From UBA7359 sp041689615 (GTDB lineage Bacteria > Pseudomonadota > Gammaproteobacteria > Eutrophobiales > Eutrophobiaceae), in assembly GCA_041689615.1 (NCBI GenBank), contig JBDNFW010000052.1:13491-77490 (forward strand): a DNA stretch of 64,000 nucleotides, in the 5' to 3' direction. The translations under genes were made by a program, and so were the position numbers. The notes under the pieces are model-generated. The model made no database searches, was not told the DNA's origin, and worked only from the letters and a program-made list of their open reading frames with translations. Below are positions 45,078-55,100 of this stretch, in pieces; position 1 is the stretch's first letter, and each line of letters opens with the position of its first letter.

Positions 45078-45091
45078 TTGATCTAGATCAA
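45078..45091. promoter_or_regulatory. FNR/Anr box in the ccoI / DUF6455-like divergent promoter
   Basis: TTGAT-CTAG-ATCAA lies in the 148-base divergent region, roughly midway between ccoI on the minus strand and the small gene at 45164. This fits FNR control of either or both transcripts. Confidence 0.8.
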
Positions 45092-45163
45092 GAACTTCAT
45101 TTCTGAATCTTGGATAATTCCTCCCAACAATAATAAAAAAATACTAATACAAAAGAATTCCGA

Positions 45164-45511
45164 ATGAACTATCCAAATTTATTGCTGTTTGTTTTAAGTC
45201 TATCCCTATTTTTTACAGCAGCTTTCTTATTGTTATCAATAAGAAAGAATTTTATACATGGCCTGTCATTTCGTATTGAACTTATGCACAGGATCGAAGC
45301 GACTCGATTCGGAAAAATGCTGAGAAAGCATAATCTAGATCTGCAGAAATTAGTTCACACGCAGCCCCTCGCAGGTATTGAAAACCAACTTAGAAATTGC
45401 CAAGGCTGTGTAAAAACCACCGAGTGTGACCGAATTTTAGAAAAACCTGTTGTCAGTGAAAATGAGTTAGCGTTTTGTCCTAATCATTTATCTATCTTGT
45501 ATCAGAATTAA
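45164..45511 (+). CDS. Membrane-anchored DUF6455-like cysteine protein
   Basis: This protein has 115 residues. One N-terminal membrane helix (LLLFVLSLSLFFTAAFLLL) precedes a soluble part with RFGKMLRKHNLDLQKLV, then CQGCVKTTEC and a late FCPN. The C-x2-C...C...C arrangement with the RxLxxxGLD-type helix resembles the DUF6455 family. The four cysteines could hold a metal or cluster. It lies between ccoI and ccoN and behind an FNR box, so a role in oxidase biogenesis or electron transfer is plausible but unproven. Confidence 0.65.
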   Translation: MNYPNLLLFVLSLSLFFTAAFLLLSIRKNFIHGLSFRIELMHRIEATRFGKMLRKHNLDLQKLVHTQPLAGIENQLRNCQGCVKTTECDRILEKPVVSENELAFCPNHLSILYQN

Positions 45512-45671
45512 TAAATTAAACTGATTAACGACTGATTGATAGGCAAGTTAATGAAAAATGTTGCATTTTGCGACCGGAATATTCCCTGTTACTCTAGGTC
45601 ATGATTTTTTAGTATTAAAAAGATGTATTAATTGAAAATAACCGATTATTTAGATTCTAGGAGCTATCTTT

Positions 45672-47093
45672 ATGACCGATAACGGGACATACAATTACAA
45701 GGTAGTACGTCAGTTTGCAATTATGACGATAGTTTGGGGTATCGTCGGCATGACAGTCGGTTTAATCATTGCGGCACAATTAGCGTGGCCAGTGTTAAAT
45801 TTTGACATTCCCTATTTGACCTTTGGTCGCTTACGCCCCTTACATACGAATGCGGTGATCTTTGCCTTTGGTGGTTCAGCACTCTTTGCCTCGTCATACT
45901 ATATTGTGCAGCGCACGTGTCATGCACGTCTATGCAGTGATAAAATTGCCGCATTTACCTTCTGGGGTTGGCAATTAATAATTGTCTCTGCTGCAATAAC
46001 ATTTCCACTTGGTATCACCCAATCTAAAGAATATGCGGAACTCATTTGGCCTATCGATCTTTTGATTACAGTCGTCTGGGTGGCTTATGCCTATGTCTTT
46101 TTCGGGACGATTGTAAAAAGAAAAATAAAACATATCTACGTCGCAAACTGGTTTTTTGCAGCGTACATCATAACCATTGCCGTATTACATATCGTTAATA
46201 ATCTGGCTATACCAACCAGCTTTCTTCATTCTTATTCAGCCTATGCCGGTGTTCAGGATGCCATGGTGCAATGGTGGTATGGACATAATGCGGTAGGGTT
46301 TTTTCTGACCGCCGGTTTCCTTGGCATGATGTACTATTTTGTACCTAAGTTGGCCGGAAGACCCGTGTATTCTTATCGATTATCTATCGTTCACTTTTGG
46401 GCGTTGACCTTTACCTATATCTGGGCAGGACCACATCATCTGCACTACACGGCATTGCCTGATTGGGCGCAATCTTTAGGTATGGTGATGTCGATCATAC
46501 TTTTGGCACCCTCATGGGGTGGCATGATCAACGGCATGATGACCTTGTCCGGTGCTTGGCATAAATTACGTACCGATCCAGTCTTACGTATGATGATAGT
46601 TTCACTATCGTTTTACGGCATGTCTACCTTCGAAGGTCCGATGATGGCAATTAAAACGGTCAATGCGCTTTCGCACTATACGGACTGGACTATTGGACAT
46701 GTACATTCTGGCGCACTCGGCTGGGTCGCATTCATAAGTCTCGGTTGTATGTACTACATGATTCCGCGGTTATACGGACGCATGATTTACAGTGTTAAAT
46801 TAATCGAAGTCCATTTCTGGATATCAACCATAGGTATCGTGCTTTATATTGTTGCGATGTGGGTTGCCGGGATCATGCAAGGCTTGATGTGGCGCGCGGT
46901 TAATGACGATGGCACACTGACATACAGCTTTGTTGAGTCAGTTGAAGCCATGCATCCTTTCTACATCATACGTTTTCTGGGCGGGTTGTTATTCCTCCTC
47001 GGGACGTTGGTTATGGCCTATAACATCTGGAAAACAGTTGCTGGTAGCGAGCCTGTGACGGCAGCGATTCCAGAACCTGTTGGCGCACATTAA
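45672..47093 (+). CDS. ccoN: cbb3-type cytochrome c oxidase subunit I
   Basis: This is a 473-residue, roughly 12-helix heme-copper oxidase subunit. The conserved histidines are visible in RPLHTNAV (low-spin heme), WYGHNAVGFFLTAG (CuB and the cross-linked tyrosine region), AGPHHLHYTALPDW (CuB) and IGHVHSGALGW (hemes). It reduces oxygen to water with high affinity. The AGGAG ribosome site precedes ATG 45672. First gene of ccoNOQP. Confidence 0.97.
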   Translation: MTDNGTYNYKVVRQFAIMTIVWGIVGMTVGLIIAAQLAWPVLNFDIPYLTFGRLRPLHTNAVIFAFGGSALFASSYYIVQRTCHARLCSDKIAAFTFWGWQLIIVSAAITFPLGITQSKEYAELIWPIDLLITVVWVAYAYVFFGTIVKRKIKHIYVANWFFAAYIITIAVLHIVNNLAIPTSFLHSYSAYAGVQDAMVQWWYGHNAVGFFLTAGFLGMMYYFVPKLAGRPVYSYRLSIVHFWALTFTYIWAGPHHLHYTALPDWAQSLGMVMSIILLAPSWGGMINGMMTLSGAWHKLRTDPVLRMMIVSLSFYGMSTFEGPMMAIKTVNALSHYTDWTIGHVHSGALGWVAFISLGCMYYMIPRLYGRMIYSVKLIEVHFWISTIGIVLYIVAMWVAGIMQGLMWRAVNDDGTLTYSFVESVEAMHPFYIIRFLGGLLFLLGTLVMAYNIWKTVAGSEPVTAAIPEPVGAH

Positions 47094-47105
47094 GGAGATA
47101 ACAAG

Positions 47106-47720
47106 ATGGCGTTACAGCACACACAAATAGAAAAAAACATTGGACTAATGATGTTCTTAATCATCTTGATGATTAGTATCGGCGGCATAGTGCAAATTGT
47201 TCCCTTGTTCTTTATGGAGTCAACCACTGAACCCGTAGAAGGACTGAAACCTTACTCAGCGTTACAACTCTCTGGACGAGATATTTATGTCAGTGAAGGC
47301 TGTTATTTATGTCATTCACAGATGATAAGACCTTTTCGTGCTGAGGTAGAACGTTATGGACATTACTCCTTAGCGGGGGAATTTGTTTATGACCGTCCAT
47401 TTCAATGGGGTTCAAAACGTACCGGGCCAGACTTACATCGTGTCGGTGGTCGTTACAGTGACGAATGGCATCGAGTACATTTAACTAATCCACGCGATGT
47501 TGTCCCCGAATCGATTATGCCGGGGTATCCGTGGTTTGAAACCACGATGCTTGATGCCAGTAAGATCAAAACCAAAATGGAAGTGCTACGTACTTTAGGT
47601 GCACCTTATACGGATGATGAAATAGAAAAAGCACCCGCTGCAATTGAGGGTAAGACTCAAATGGATGCAATGATTGCTTATCTTCAGATATTAGGCACCT
47701 CTGTTAAAACGAGACGATGA
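47106..47720 (+). CDS. ccoO: cbb3 oxidase subunit II, monoheme cytochrome c
   Basis: This protein has 204 residues. One N-terminal membrane helix is followed by a cytochrome c domain with the heme site CYLCH and the family-typical QMIRPFRAEVERYG. Met ligands are available in SIMPGYPW. It passes electrons to CcoN. Twelve bases follow ccoN. Confidence 0.96.
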   Translation: MALQHTQIEKNIGLMMFLIILMISIGGIVQIVPLFFMESTTEPVEGLKPYSALQLSGRDIYVSEGCYLCHSQMIRPFRAEVERYGHYSLAGEFVYDRPFQWGSKRTGPDLHRVGGRYSDEWHRVHLTNPRDVVPESIMPGYPWFETTMLDASKIKTKMEVLRTLGAPYTDDEIEKAPAAIEGKTQMDAMIAYLQILGTSVKTRR

Positions 47721-47728
47721 GAAATTAA

Positions 47729-47902
47729 ATGAGCTTACTATTTTCTATGTGGACGGTATTGGTAGCGATTGTTTTTTTAGGGATAGTCGTATGGGTATTT
47801 CTGGGTAATAAGGAAGAGTTTGATGAAGCAGCTCAAATTCCACTTGAAGAAACAGATGAACCTTTAATAGAAGAAGATTCAAGGGGGAAAACCCATGGCT
47901 GA
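47729..47902 (+). CDS. ccoQ: cbb3 oxidase subunit CcoQ
   Basis: This is a 57-residue protein with one membrane helix (TVLVAIVFLGIVVWVFLG) followed by an acidic tail (EEFDEAAQIPLEETDEP). Size, helix and position between ccoO and ccoP identify CcoQ, which stabilises the complex. Its 3' end overlaps ccoP by eight bases. Confidence 0.9.
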   Translation: MSLLFSMWTVLVAIVFLGIVVWVFLGNKEEFDEAAQIPLEETDEPLIEEDSRGKTHG

Positions 47903-48800
47903 TTTTACAAGTGGATTTTGGACGTGGTTTATTAGTCTGACCACAATTGTAAGTATTATTGGAATTTTAATATTTCTCTTAAAGTGTTCCAAGAGAAGTC
48001 CAGATGAAGATCCTGACAATGTTAAAACGATGGGACATGTCTGGGATGGCGATCTTGAAGAGTATAATAATCCATTACCGACATGGTGGTTTTATTGGTT
48101 CATTCTTACGATTGTTTGGGCTGCTATTTATCTCGTTTTTTACCCTGGCTTGGGTTCTTACGCAGGCGTATTAGGCTGGACGCAGGTGAATCAATTAGAA
48201 GATGAAATGCAAGTGGCCGAAGAAAAGTACGGCCCGCTTTATCAACAATATTTAAATACTGACATAGTAGCGCTTGCTAAAGATGACGCAGCGCTAAAAG
48301 TTGGAGAACGTATTTATGCGAGTTATTGCACTACCTGTCATGGTTCCGACGCGCGTGGTGGTAGAGGCTTTCCAAACTTGCGTGATAATGATTGGCTCTA
48401 TGGTGGCGAGCCTGAAAATATAAAAACAACATTATTGAACGGACGTCAGGGCGCGATGCCTGCTTGGGGTGAAATGTTCTCTACTGAACAAATATTTAAC
48501 CTCACCAGCTACGTTGAACAACTAGCGGGCAGAGAGGTGGACAGTATGCTTGCCTCTAAAGGTGGCGATCTCTACAAAACGAATTGTGCTATGTGCCATG
48601 GTGCAGAGGGTAAGGGCAATCACATGTTTGGTGCGCCTAATTTAACGGATGATATTTGGCTTTATGGCGGTTCACAAAAGAAGATTACCGAAACGCTGTT
48701 AATTGGCAGAAATGGCAAGATGCCTCCGCATAAGGAATTCCTCGGGGAAGCTAAAATTCATGTTCTCACAGCCTACATTTATAGCCTAAGTAATAATTAA
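47895..48800 (+). CDS. ccoP: cbb3 oxidase subunit III, diheme cytochrome c
   Basis: This protein has 301 residues. Two N-terminal helices flank the segment with HVWDGDLEEYNNPLPTWW, typical of CcoP. Two cytochrome c domains follow with heme sites CTTCH and CAMCH. It receives electrons from soluble cytochrome c. Confidence 0.97.
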   Translation: MADFTSGFWTWFISLTTIVSIIGILIFLLKCSKRSPDEDPDNVKTMGHVWDGDLEEYNNPLPTWWFYWFILTIVWAAIYLVFYPGLGSYAGVLGWTQVNQLEDEMQVAEEKYGPLYQQYLNTDIVALAKDDAALKVGERIYASYCTTCHGSDARGGRGFPNLRDNDWLYGGEPENIKTTLLNGRQGAMPAWGEMFSTEQIFNLTSYVEQLAGREVDSMLASKGGDLYKTNCAMCHGAEGKGNHMFGAPNLTDDIWLYGGSQKKITETLLIGRNGKMPPHKEFLGEAKIHVLTAYIYSLSNN

Positions 48801-48806
48801 TTAAAT

Positions 48807-49091
48807 ATGGAAACCTGGGATCGTGTGGGTTCGATGTCAGTCGCGCAGAGAATCGCGACTGTCCTCTGGTTATCTTTTTTAATGGCAGGTATCGCGACCG
48901 GGTGTTTTTTCTCTGTAATCGATCCTTTTGAATTACAGTACTGCGTTGATTTTCCCGATGTGAGCCGGACCGGCGCATATTCCATTGGTTTTTTCATGTT
49001 CTGGTTATTGACCTCATCATCCAGTTTATTAGCTGTATTTTTTGTTTACCCGACGAAAGGAAGAGCCGCTTCTGATAATCAGAATTCATAA
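48807..49091 (+). CDS. Small membrane protein between ccoP and ccoG
   Basis: This 94-residue protein starts seven bases after ccoP. Two hydrophobic helices are predicted (VLWLSFLMAGIATGCFFSVI and IGFFMFWLLTSSSSLLAVFF), separated by a short loop with one cysteine. I recognise no family. The tight spacing to ccoP and ccoG suggests an accessory role in cbb3 assembly. Confidence 0.7.
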   Translation: METWDRVGSMSVAQRIATVLWLSFLMAGIATGCFFSVIDPFELQYCVDFPDVSRTGAYSIGFFMFWLLTSSSSLLAVFFVYPTKGRAASDNQNS

Positions 49092-49111
49092 GGAAATAAT
49101 TTTAGTTCTCC

Positions 49112-50536
49112 ATGCAACCTAATACTTCTGATAACAAGCCCACCACTACTAATTCAGCATCTAAAACTACTGAGCAGTCACTGTATGAAAAACGCGAGAA
49201 AATTTATCCGCGCGAGGTTCATGGTCGATTTGCAATCTTAAGAACGCTATCAGTTGTTGTCTTACTGGGTTTGTTTTTTATCTTGCCCTGGTTGGAAATG
49301 GGCGGACGACAAGTTGTTTTGTTTGATTTGCCCGCACGTAAGTTTCATGTATTTTGGTTGACATTCTGGCCGCAAGATTTTCTTCTGCTAGCATTCTTAT
49401 TGATGCTCGCTGCATTTTCATTGTTTTTCTTTACCGCACTTGCCGGTCGTTTGTGGTGTGGTTATGCCTGCCCGCAGACGGTATGGACTGAAGTCTATTT
49501 ATGGATCGAAAGAAAAGTAGAAGGCTCACGTATGAAACAGATACGACTTGATAAAGCAGGTTGGTCACTCGATAAAATATTACGTAAATCGATAAAGCAT
49601 TTTATTTGGTTGTTAGTTGCTGGCGCAACGGCTGTGACCTACGTCTCTTACTTCAGCTCCGAAGAACTTTTAAGCCGCGACTTGTTTACGTTTCAACTGG
49701 GCGGCTGGGAATTTTTCTGGATTGCCTTCTTTACACTTACAACCTATATCAATGCAGGCTTTATGCGCGAGCAAGTTTGTAAGTACATGTGTCCCTATGC
49801 GCGTTTCCAGAGCGCGATGTTTGATAATGACACGCTGATTATTTCTTATGATGAAAAGCGTGGTGAGCCGCGTGGTTCCAGACGTTCAGACGTGCATACG
49901 GATTATAAAAAAGAAGCTTTGGGTGACTGTATCAACTGTACTATGTGCGTACAGGTCTGCCCGACCGGTATCGATATACGTGATGGACTGCAATACGAAT
50001 GCATCGGCTGTTCGGCATGCATTGATGTCTGTGATGACGTCATGGATAAAATGAGTTATCCAAAAGGCCTCATTCGTTACACAACGCAGCATGCAATAGA
50101 AGGTAAACCTAGTCGCATATTACGTCCGCGTATTTTTATCTACTTTATAATACTGACACTATTTACATCGTTATTTATTGTTTATATTAGTCAGCGAACC
50201 TCTATTGGTCTGGATATTATTCGCGACAGAAATCAACTCTACCGCGAAACATCAGGTTTGATAGAAAATATATATACACTAAAGTTGATTAATAAGGCGG
50301 AACAAGATCGGACGTTTGATGTTAAAGCAGAAGGCATTGATGATCTCATCTTACTTGTTGATAAGAATACTATCCTAGTCGAAGCGGGTACAGTTTATGA
50401 TTTACCCGTGCGCCTACGTGCGAAAGAAGAGAATCTCAACGGACGCAGCACAGAGATCCGTTTTATTCTTTCAGTGCCGGGCGATGATGATCTCTCCGTT
50501 ACCGAAGTTGGAAAATTCCTGGGGCCAATACAATAA
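49112..50536 (+). CDS. ccoG: CcoG, polyferredoxin-like cbb3 maturation protein
   Basis: This protein has 474 residues. Several membrane helices surround CGYACPQTVW and CKYMCPYARF. Two 4Fe-4S ferredoxin motifs follow (CINCTMCVQVCP and CIGCSACIDVCD). The periplasmic C-terminal domain is Ig-like. In characterised systems CcoG reduces Cu(II) for oxidase assembly. It overlaps ccoH by one base. Confidence 0.95.
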   Translation: MQPNTSDNKPTTTNSASKTTEQSLYEKREKIYPREVHGRFAILRTLSVVVLLGLFFILPWLEMGGRQVVLFDLPARKFHVFWLTFWPQDFLLLAFLLMLAAFSLFFFTALAGRLWCGYACPQTVWTEVYLWIERKVEGSRMKQIRLDKAGWSLDKILRKSIKHFIWLLVAGATAVTYVSYFSSEELLSRDLFTFQLGGWEFFWIAFFTLTTYINAGFMREQVCKYMCPYARFQSAMFDNDTLIISYDEKRGEPRGSRRSDVHTDYKKEALGDCINCTMCVQVCPTGIDIRDGLQYECIGCSACIDVCDDVMDKMSYPKGLIRYTTQHAIEGKPSRILRPRIFIYFIILTLFTSLFIVYISQRTSIGLDIIRDRNQLYRETSGLIENIYTLKLINKAEQDRTFDVKAEGIDDLILLVDKNTILVEAGTVYDLPVRLRAKEENLNGRSTEIRFILSVPGDDDLSVTEVGKFLGPIQ

Positions 50537-51015
50537 TGCTAAATAACGATTCACAACAAGTACTACCTTGGTATAAAGAATATTACGTTTGGATGATTAT
50601 ATTTTTCCCTCTGCTGGCAGTGATAGGCGGCATTGTGACGACAATATTAGCGGTGCAATCAGACGACGGTTTAGTTGTCGATGATTACTATAAGCAAGGA
50701 TTGGAAATAAACCGCACGCTAGAAAGAGATAAAGTAGCACTCGATTATAATCTTGATGCCGATATAAAATTGGATCAAGAACGGGAAGAAGTCTCTATCA
50801 CACTGACGTCAGCATCAGGCTTTGTTTATCCCACAAATTTACCCGTTACTTTTTTGCATGCCACTCGTTCAGGCTTGGATAAAGAAGTGAATATGTTGTT
50901 AACGCAAGAAAATATTTATCGAGGCAATTTGTCTGTTTTAACGGCGGGTAAATGGTATGTCCATATCCAACGTGATGATTGGCGTTTAATAAAAACCATC
51001 ACCGTCGATCTTTAA
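50536..51015 (+). CDS. ccoH: CcoH/FixH cbb3 assembly protein
   Basis: This protein has 159 residues. One N-terminal helix (VWMIIFFPLLAVIGGIVTTIL) is followed by the family motif VVDDYYKQGLEINRTL and a periplasmic beta domain. It overlaps ccoG (TAATG), closing the plus-strand cluster. It converges on the peroxiredoxin gene with an 11-base gap. Confidence 0.93.
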   Translation: MLNNDSQQVLPWYKEYYVWMIIFFPLLAVIGGIVTTILAVQSDDGLVVDDYYKQGLEINRTLERDKVALDYNLDADIKLDQEREEVSITLTSASGFVYPTNLPVTFLHATRSGLDKEVNMLLTQENIYRGNLSVLTAGKWYVHIQRDDWRLIKTITVDL

Positions 51016-51026
51016 CTGTAGTTATT

Positions 51027-51557
51027 TTATTCAGTTGTTTGTAAAGACTTTAACGCAGCAATGATTTGTTCGCTGTGTGTTTTCGGATCAACCTTTCGAT
51101 AAAGCTTCGCAATCTTGCCCTCAGGCGAAATAATAAACGAATGGCGTTTCGCCTTACTGAGAGGTCCTAGCTTCCATGCTGCCCCATAAGATTCGGCTAT
51201 TGTCGCATCCTTATCAGAAAGTAAGGCAAACGGTAAGCTGTACTTCTTTGTAAATTCAACATGACTGTCAACGTCATCCGTGCTCACGCCAACGACTTCC
51301 GCATTTAACTTGCGTATATGATAGATATCATCTCTAAAGTTGCACGCTTCTTTGGTGCAGCCTGGCGTATCGTCCTTCGGATAAAAATAAAGCACCAACC
51401 ATTTGCCGGAATAATCAGAAAGCTGATGTCGTTTGTTGTCCTGATCAACTAACTCAAAAGCGGGCGCGACACTGTCAATTGACAGCTCAGCATGGGCGTT
51501 ATATGTAAAAATCATGGTGCATATTAAAACAAAGATAGTGTTTAGGTATTTAATCAT
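51027..51557 (-). CDS. Exported PrxQ/BCP-type peroxiredoxin
   Basis: This 176-residue protein has a clear signal peptide (TIFVLICTMIFTYNAHA). The thioredoxin-fold peroxiredoxin follows. The catalytic segment DDTPGCTKEACNFRDD has peroxidatic and resolving cysteines five residues apart, as in BCP/PrxQ. The remaining core (GVSTDDVDSHVEFTKKY, FPLLSD-type) is intact. Most BCP enzymes are cytoplasmic, so the signal peptide is notable. It probably reduces peroxides in the periplasm. Confidence 0.9.
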   Translation of the reverse strand: MIKYLNTIFVLICTMIFTYNAHAELSIDSVAPAFELVDQDNKRHQLSDYSGKWLVLYFYPKDDTPGCTKEACNFRDDIYHIRKLNAEVVGVSTDDVDSHVEFTKKYSLPFALLSDKDATIAESYGAAWKLGPLSKAKRHSFIISPEGKIAKLYRKVDPKTHSEQIIAALKSLQTTE

Positions 51558-52148
51558 TTTTAGTGCGATTTTTCCTGTTTCTCAAAGCGTTTAGCATCGC
51601 TATTTGTTAAGCGAAATGGACTATAATTATAGTAGGACTAATGGTTGTGACAATGATGCCGATATAGGTTTAGCAGTACTAGAAAAGTAGTGTGTTTTAT
51701 CTACATGCCAAACGGGATTGTCAGAATCAGAATTGACCCTCGACATAGTGCATCACACCACGTTCTAGAGACGATGAATGGCCCGCTGAAAGAGGCCAAT
51801 GCGGCGTAGTGAACTATGGCTTACTTAGCTGTCTCAAAGGTGAGACAATTAAGTGCTTTTAGATAGTTAATTTTATTAAAACAAAGATTTAATATACTAA
51901 AATGTAATTAAAAAGAAGGGGTTTAGACGAAAGTATTCAGATATATATCGATAAAAGTGTGAACTACATCACACTTATTTGAGCTATGTATCTTAATATG
52001 TGTATTCCTTCACAATCAGGCAATAAATCGACAGTAATATCTATGTAATTAGTCAGTTAGGTATGATAATTGCGATATATAGCTCAATAATGACACTGAA
52101 GAGGAAGCTCGATATTTTAATTACATAAATATCAAGCACATAAGGTTT
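51558..52148. other. Regulatory intergenic region before the giant adhesin gene
   Basis: These 591 bases show no convincing ORF. A perfect 7-bp hairpin (TGTCTCA/TGAGACA, 51830-51847) and a CRP-like palindrome (51955-51976) are present. The last 170 bases are AT-rich and probably hold the adhesin promoter. No recognisable c-di-GMP riboswitch was found. Confidence 0.6.
51955..51976. promoter_or_regulatory. CRP/Vfr-like site upstream of adhesin gene
   Basis: AAGTGTGA and TCACACTT are perfect inverted arms around ACTACA and contain TGTGA-N6-TCACA, the consensus for CRP-family proteins. It lies 172 bases before the adhesin ATG, consistent with activation from an upstream promoter. No crp gene is in the window. 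Confidence 0.65.
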
Positions 52149-55100
52149 ATGCTTAATTATATAAAACAAAGAATTCGTCACTTAAAACCGACAAGGCCAA
52201 AGCTCTTATACGACGGCGCGACCTCTGGTTATGCGCTGCCTAAAATGAGCGTGGCCGACTCTGTTCAAGCACTCGAGCCGCGGATCATGTTTGACGCTGC
52301 TGGCGTCGTTACCGGTGCAGAGGTAGCAGCTGATACAGTGGCAGAGGAGCAAGCAGAGCAAGCACTCACTAGCGATAACCTCGAAGCTCAGGCGGTCAGT
52401 CAGCAAGATAAAGAAGCAGATGAGATCATTGAAGCCCTGGCAGGTCTTGTTCCACCCGTAGACCGCAATGAAATTATTTTTATTGATAGCAATGTCGAAA
52501 ATTACAGTGAATTAATTACCGGGATTGAAAGCAGTGCCGAACTGGTTTTTATTAATCGCGATCAGGATGGTATGCAACAGATCGCTGATGTGATGCGCCA
52601 ACGCAGTGATGTCGATTCGGTTCACATCATTGCCCACAGCGATAGTGGCCAACTCCAGTTAGGTAATACCTTGCTGACACAAGAAAGCATGCAAGGTGGA
52701 CATGCCGATGAATTAAGCACGATTAAAACATCACTTAGTGAAAACGCAGAGATACGCATTTACGGTGGTGAGTTTGGGCAAGGCGATCTCGGTCAGAATG
52801 CGGTTTCGGCACTCGCCGATTCGACCGGCGCTGATGTCGAAGACGCAGAAGATTTCGATGTCTTTGTTGATGTCGACACAGCAGATCAACGTCGTGAAAT
52901 TATTTTTGTCGACGTCTCAGTAAAAGATTATCAATCCTTGATTAGCAGCATCGATAATCCTAATTCGCGAGTCATCTTGATCGACGGTGCACAAGATGGT
53001 CTTGAACAAATCGAACAAGCGCTGCAACAACAAGGTGAAGTTGATGCAATTCACCTTATCTCACATGGTAACGCCGGAGAGTTATATCTTGGTGCCAGTA
53101 AACTCGATGCTGCCAGCATGCAGGGCATGTATGCCGATGAATTGGCAACGATTAAAGGTCTCCTAAGTGAAAATGCAGACATCCTGATTTACGGTTGTAA
53201 CTTTGGTGAAGGAGACGAAGGTGCGGCTGCTGCTGCAATGTTTGCCGATTTAACCGGCGCTGATATCGCTGCTAGCACTGATGCAACAGGCCATGCTTCT
53301 TTAGGCGGTGATTGGGACCTTGAATTACAGCACGGGTCGATAGAAACGGAATTAGCAATCAATACCGATGGTCAAGAGAATTGGCAAGGCAAACTCGAAG
53401 TCTTTATCTTAGATTTTGATGCTGTTGATATTGCTGTTCCTGCTGATGGCAGCAGCATCACCTACAATGTCGGTGGTGGTACGATACAAATTTCTTATAC
53501 GGGTACTCAGACTAACGCTGGGTTTGGTCATCCAACGGCTGACCCAGTATTAGCTTCTGGTTATACAGGTGGTATAACCCCGGCACAAGATGCGCTACGT
53601 TTTTTAACTCAAAATGGCGGCTATGGTGTTCCTACTACTATCACGATAGATTTTACCGGACAACCTGGTGGCTCTGCCGATAATGTCGGCTTTTCTTTGT
53701 TTGATGTCGATAATTCAGAACGGCTGACGGTGACAGGTATGGCTGGCGGCGTTGCTATCGCGCCAACAAATATTGCAACGAGTGCATTCAATACTATTAC
53801 CAGCACAGTAGGATTCGTAACACAGGTAGATGGAACAGGCGCTAATGCATCAGGTACGGAACCAGATGGTAATGTCTATGTTTACTTTAATACAACTGAA
53901 ATTACATCGATCACATTAACCTATGCCGAAACAGTTAATGCCTATCTTGCCTTGCATGACATTACCTTTATTGAAGGCGAAATATTAGAGATTGATCTCG
54001 ACAGTTCTGATTTAAATGAGACCGTTGATGATGACCTCGACTCTTTAACTTATACCGGTGTCTCGTCAGGTCTCATTCCATGGAATGGTGATTGGTTTGA
54101 GACTGATGGCAATGACACGGGTGATGATGCAACCACTGGCAATGTACAGGTGGTTGATGCGGGTGCTGGTGATGGCGAAATTCGACTTAATAACGCAGCC
54201 GCATTACACGAAACGAGTATTACGCGCGCGCTTGATTTAAGTGGTTATATTGGCTCGGAACTCACGTTTGACTACGGAACAGGGGGAACGCCCGTTGCTC
54301 CTATCGATACAGTGTCATTTGAAATATCGACCAATGGCGGCACTAACTGGACCACCCTCGAAACATTTACTGGAGCCGTGTCAGGTAGTGCAACAGTTGA
54401 TATCGCTGGCTATGAATCCGCGGATAGTCAAATTCGTTTTCGTGTTGCTGGCGGTGGTAGCTACAATGCTGCTAGTGATTATTTCTTTGTTGATAATATT
54501 AAAATAGTTTCCTCCCCCAGTGATTATTTCAATCCCGTTGCCTATGTCGAAGGTGATACAACGGGGATACAAATATCAAATGTTAATGCATTAGATAACA
54601 CCGGTGTCATTATCACCGATAACGACAGTACACAAATGTCGGCCGCAAAGATCACCATACAAAATTTTCAGACGGGTGATGAATTAGTCTTCACCAATAT
54701 AGGTCCGTTGACGGGTGGCGGTACGATAACAGGAACCTACGCAGCCGGTGTGCTGGATCTAGATGTTGTTGGAGGCAATAGCCTTGCAACTATTGCAGAG
54801 ATGCAAGCTGCAATAGAATCTATTTTATATAGAAGCACAAGTGAAAACCCAACTGTAGGTGACACTCAAACTAGTCGAACTATAGCGGTTGCTGTTTATG
54901 ACGATGCTGCTGTTGCGCATGTGAGTAATGATGCTATTGCGACCATCAACATTCTTGGAATTAATGATGCGCCAACTATTACATTACCAGGCAGTGATAT
55001 AACGGCAGTTCAAAACATTACTGAAAGTATTGATGGCACTGGCTTCACGATTGGTGATGTGGATGAAACAGCGTTAGGTGCCAGAATGACGTTAACGGTT

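Noticed and set aside
45535..45560. FNR-like sequence TTGATAGGCAAGTT upstream of ccoN
   Set aside because: The second half-site does not match ATCAA well enough.
51700..51850. c-di-GMP riboswitch in the adhesin leader
   Set aside because: The GEMM core motifs could not be recognised. Only a simple 7-bp hairpin is visible.
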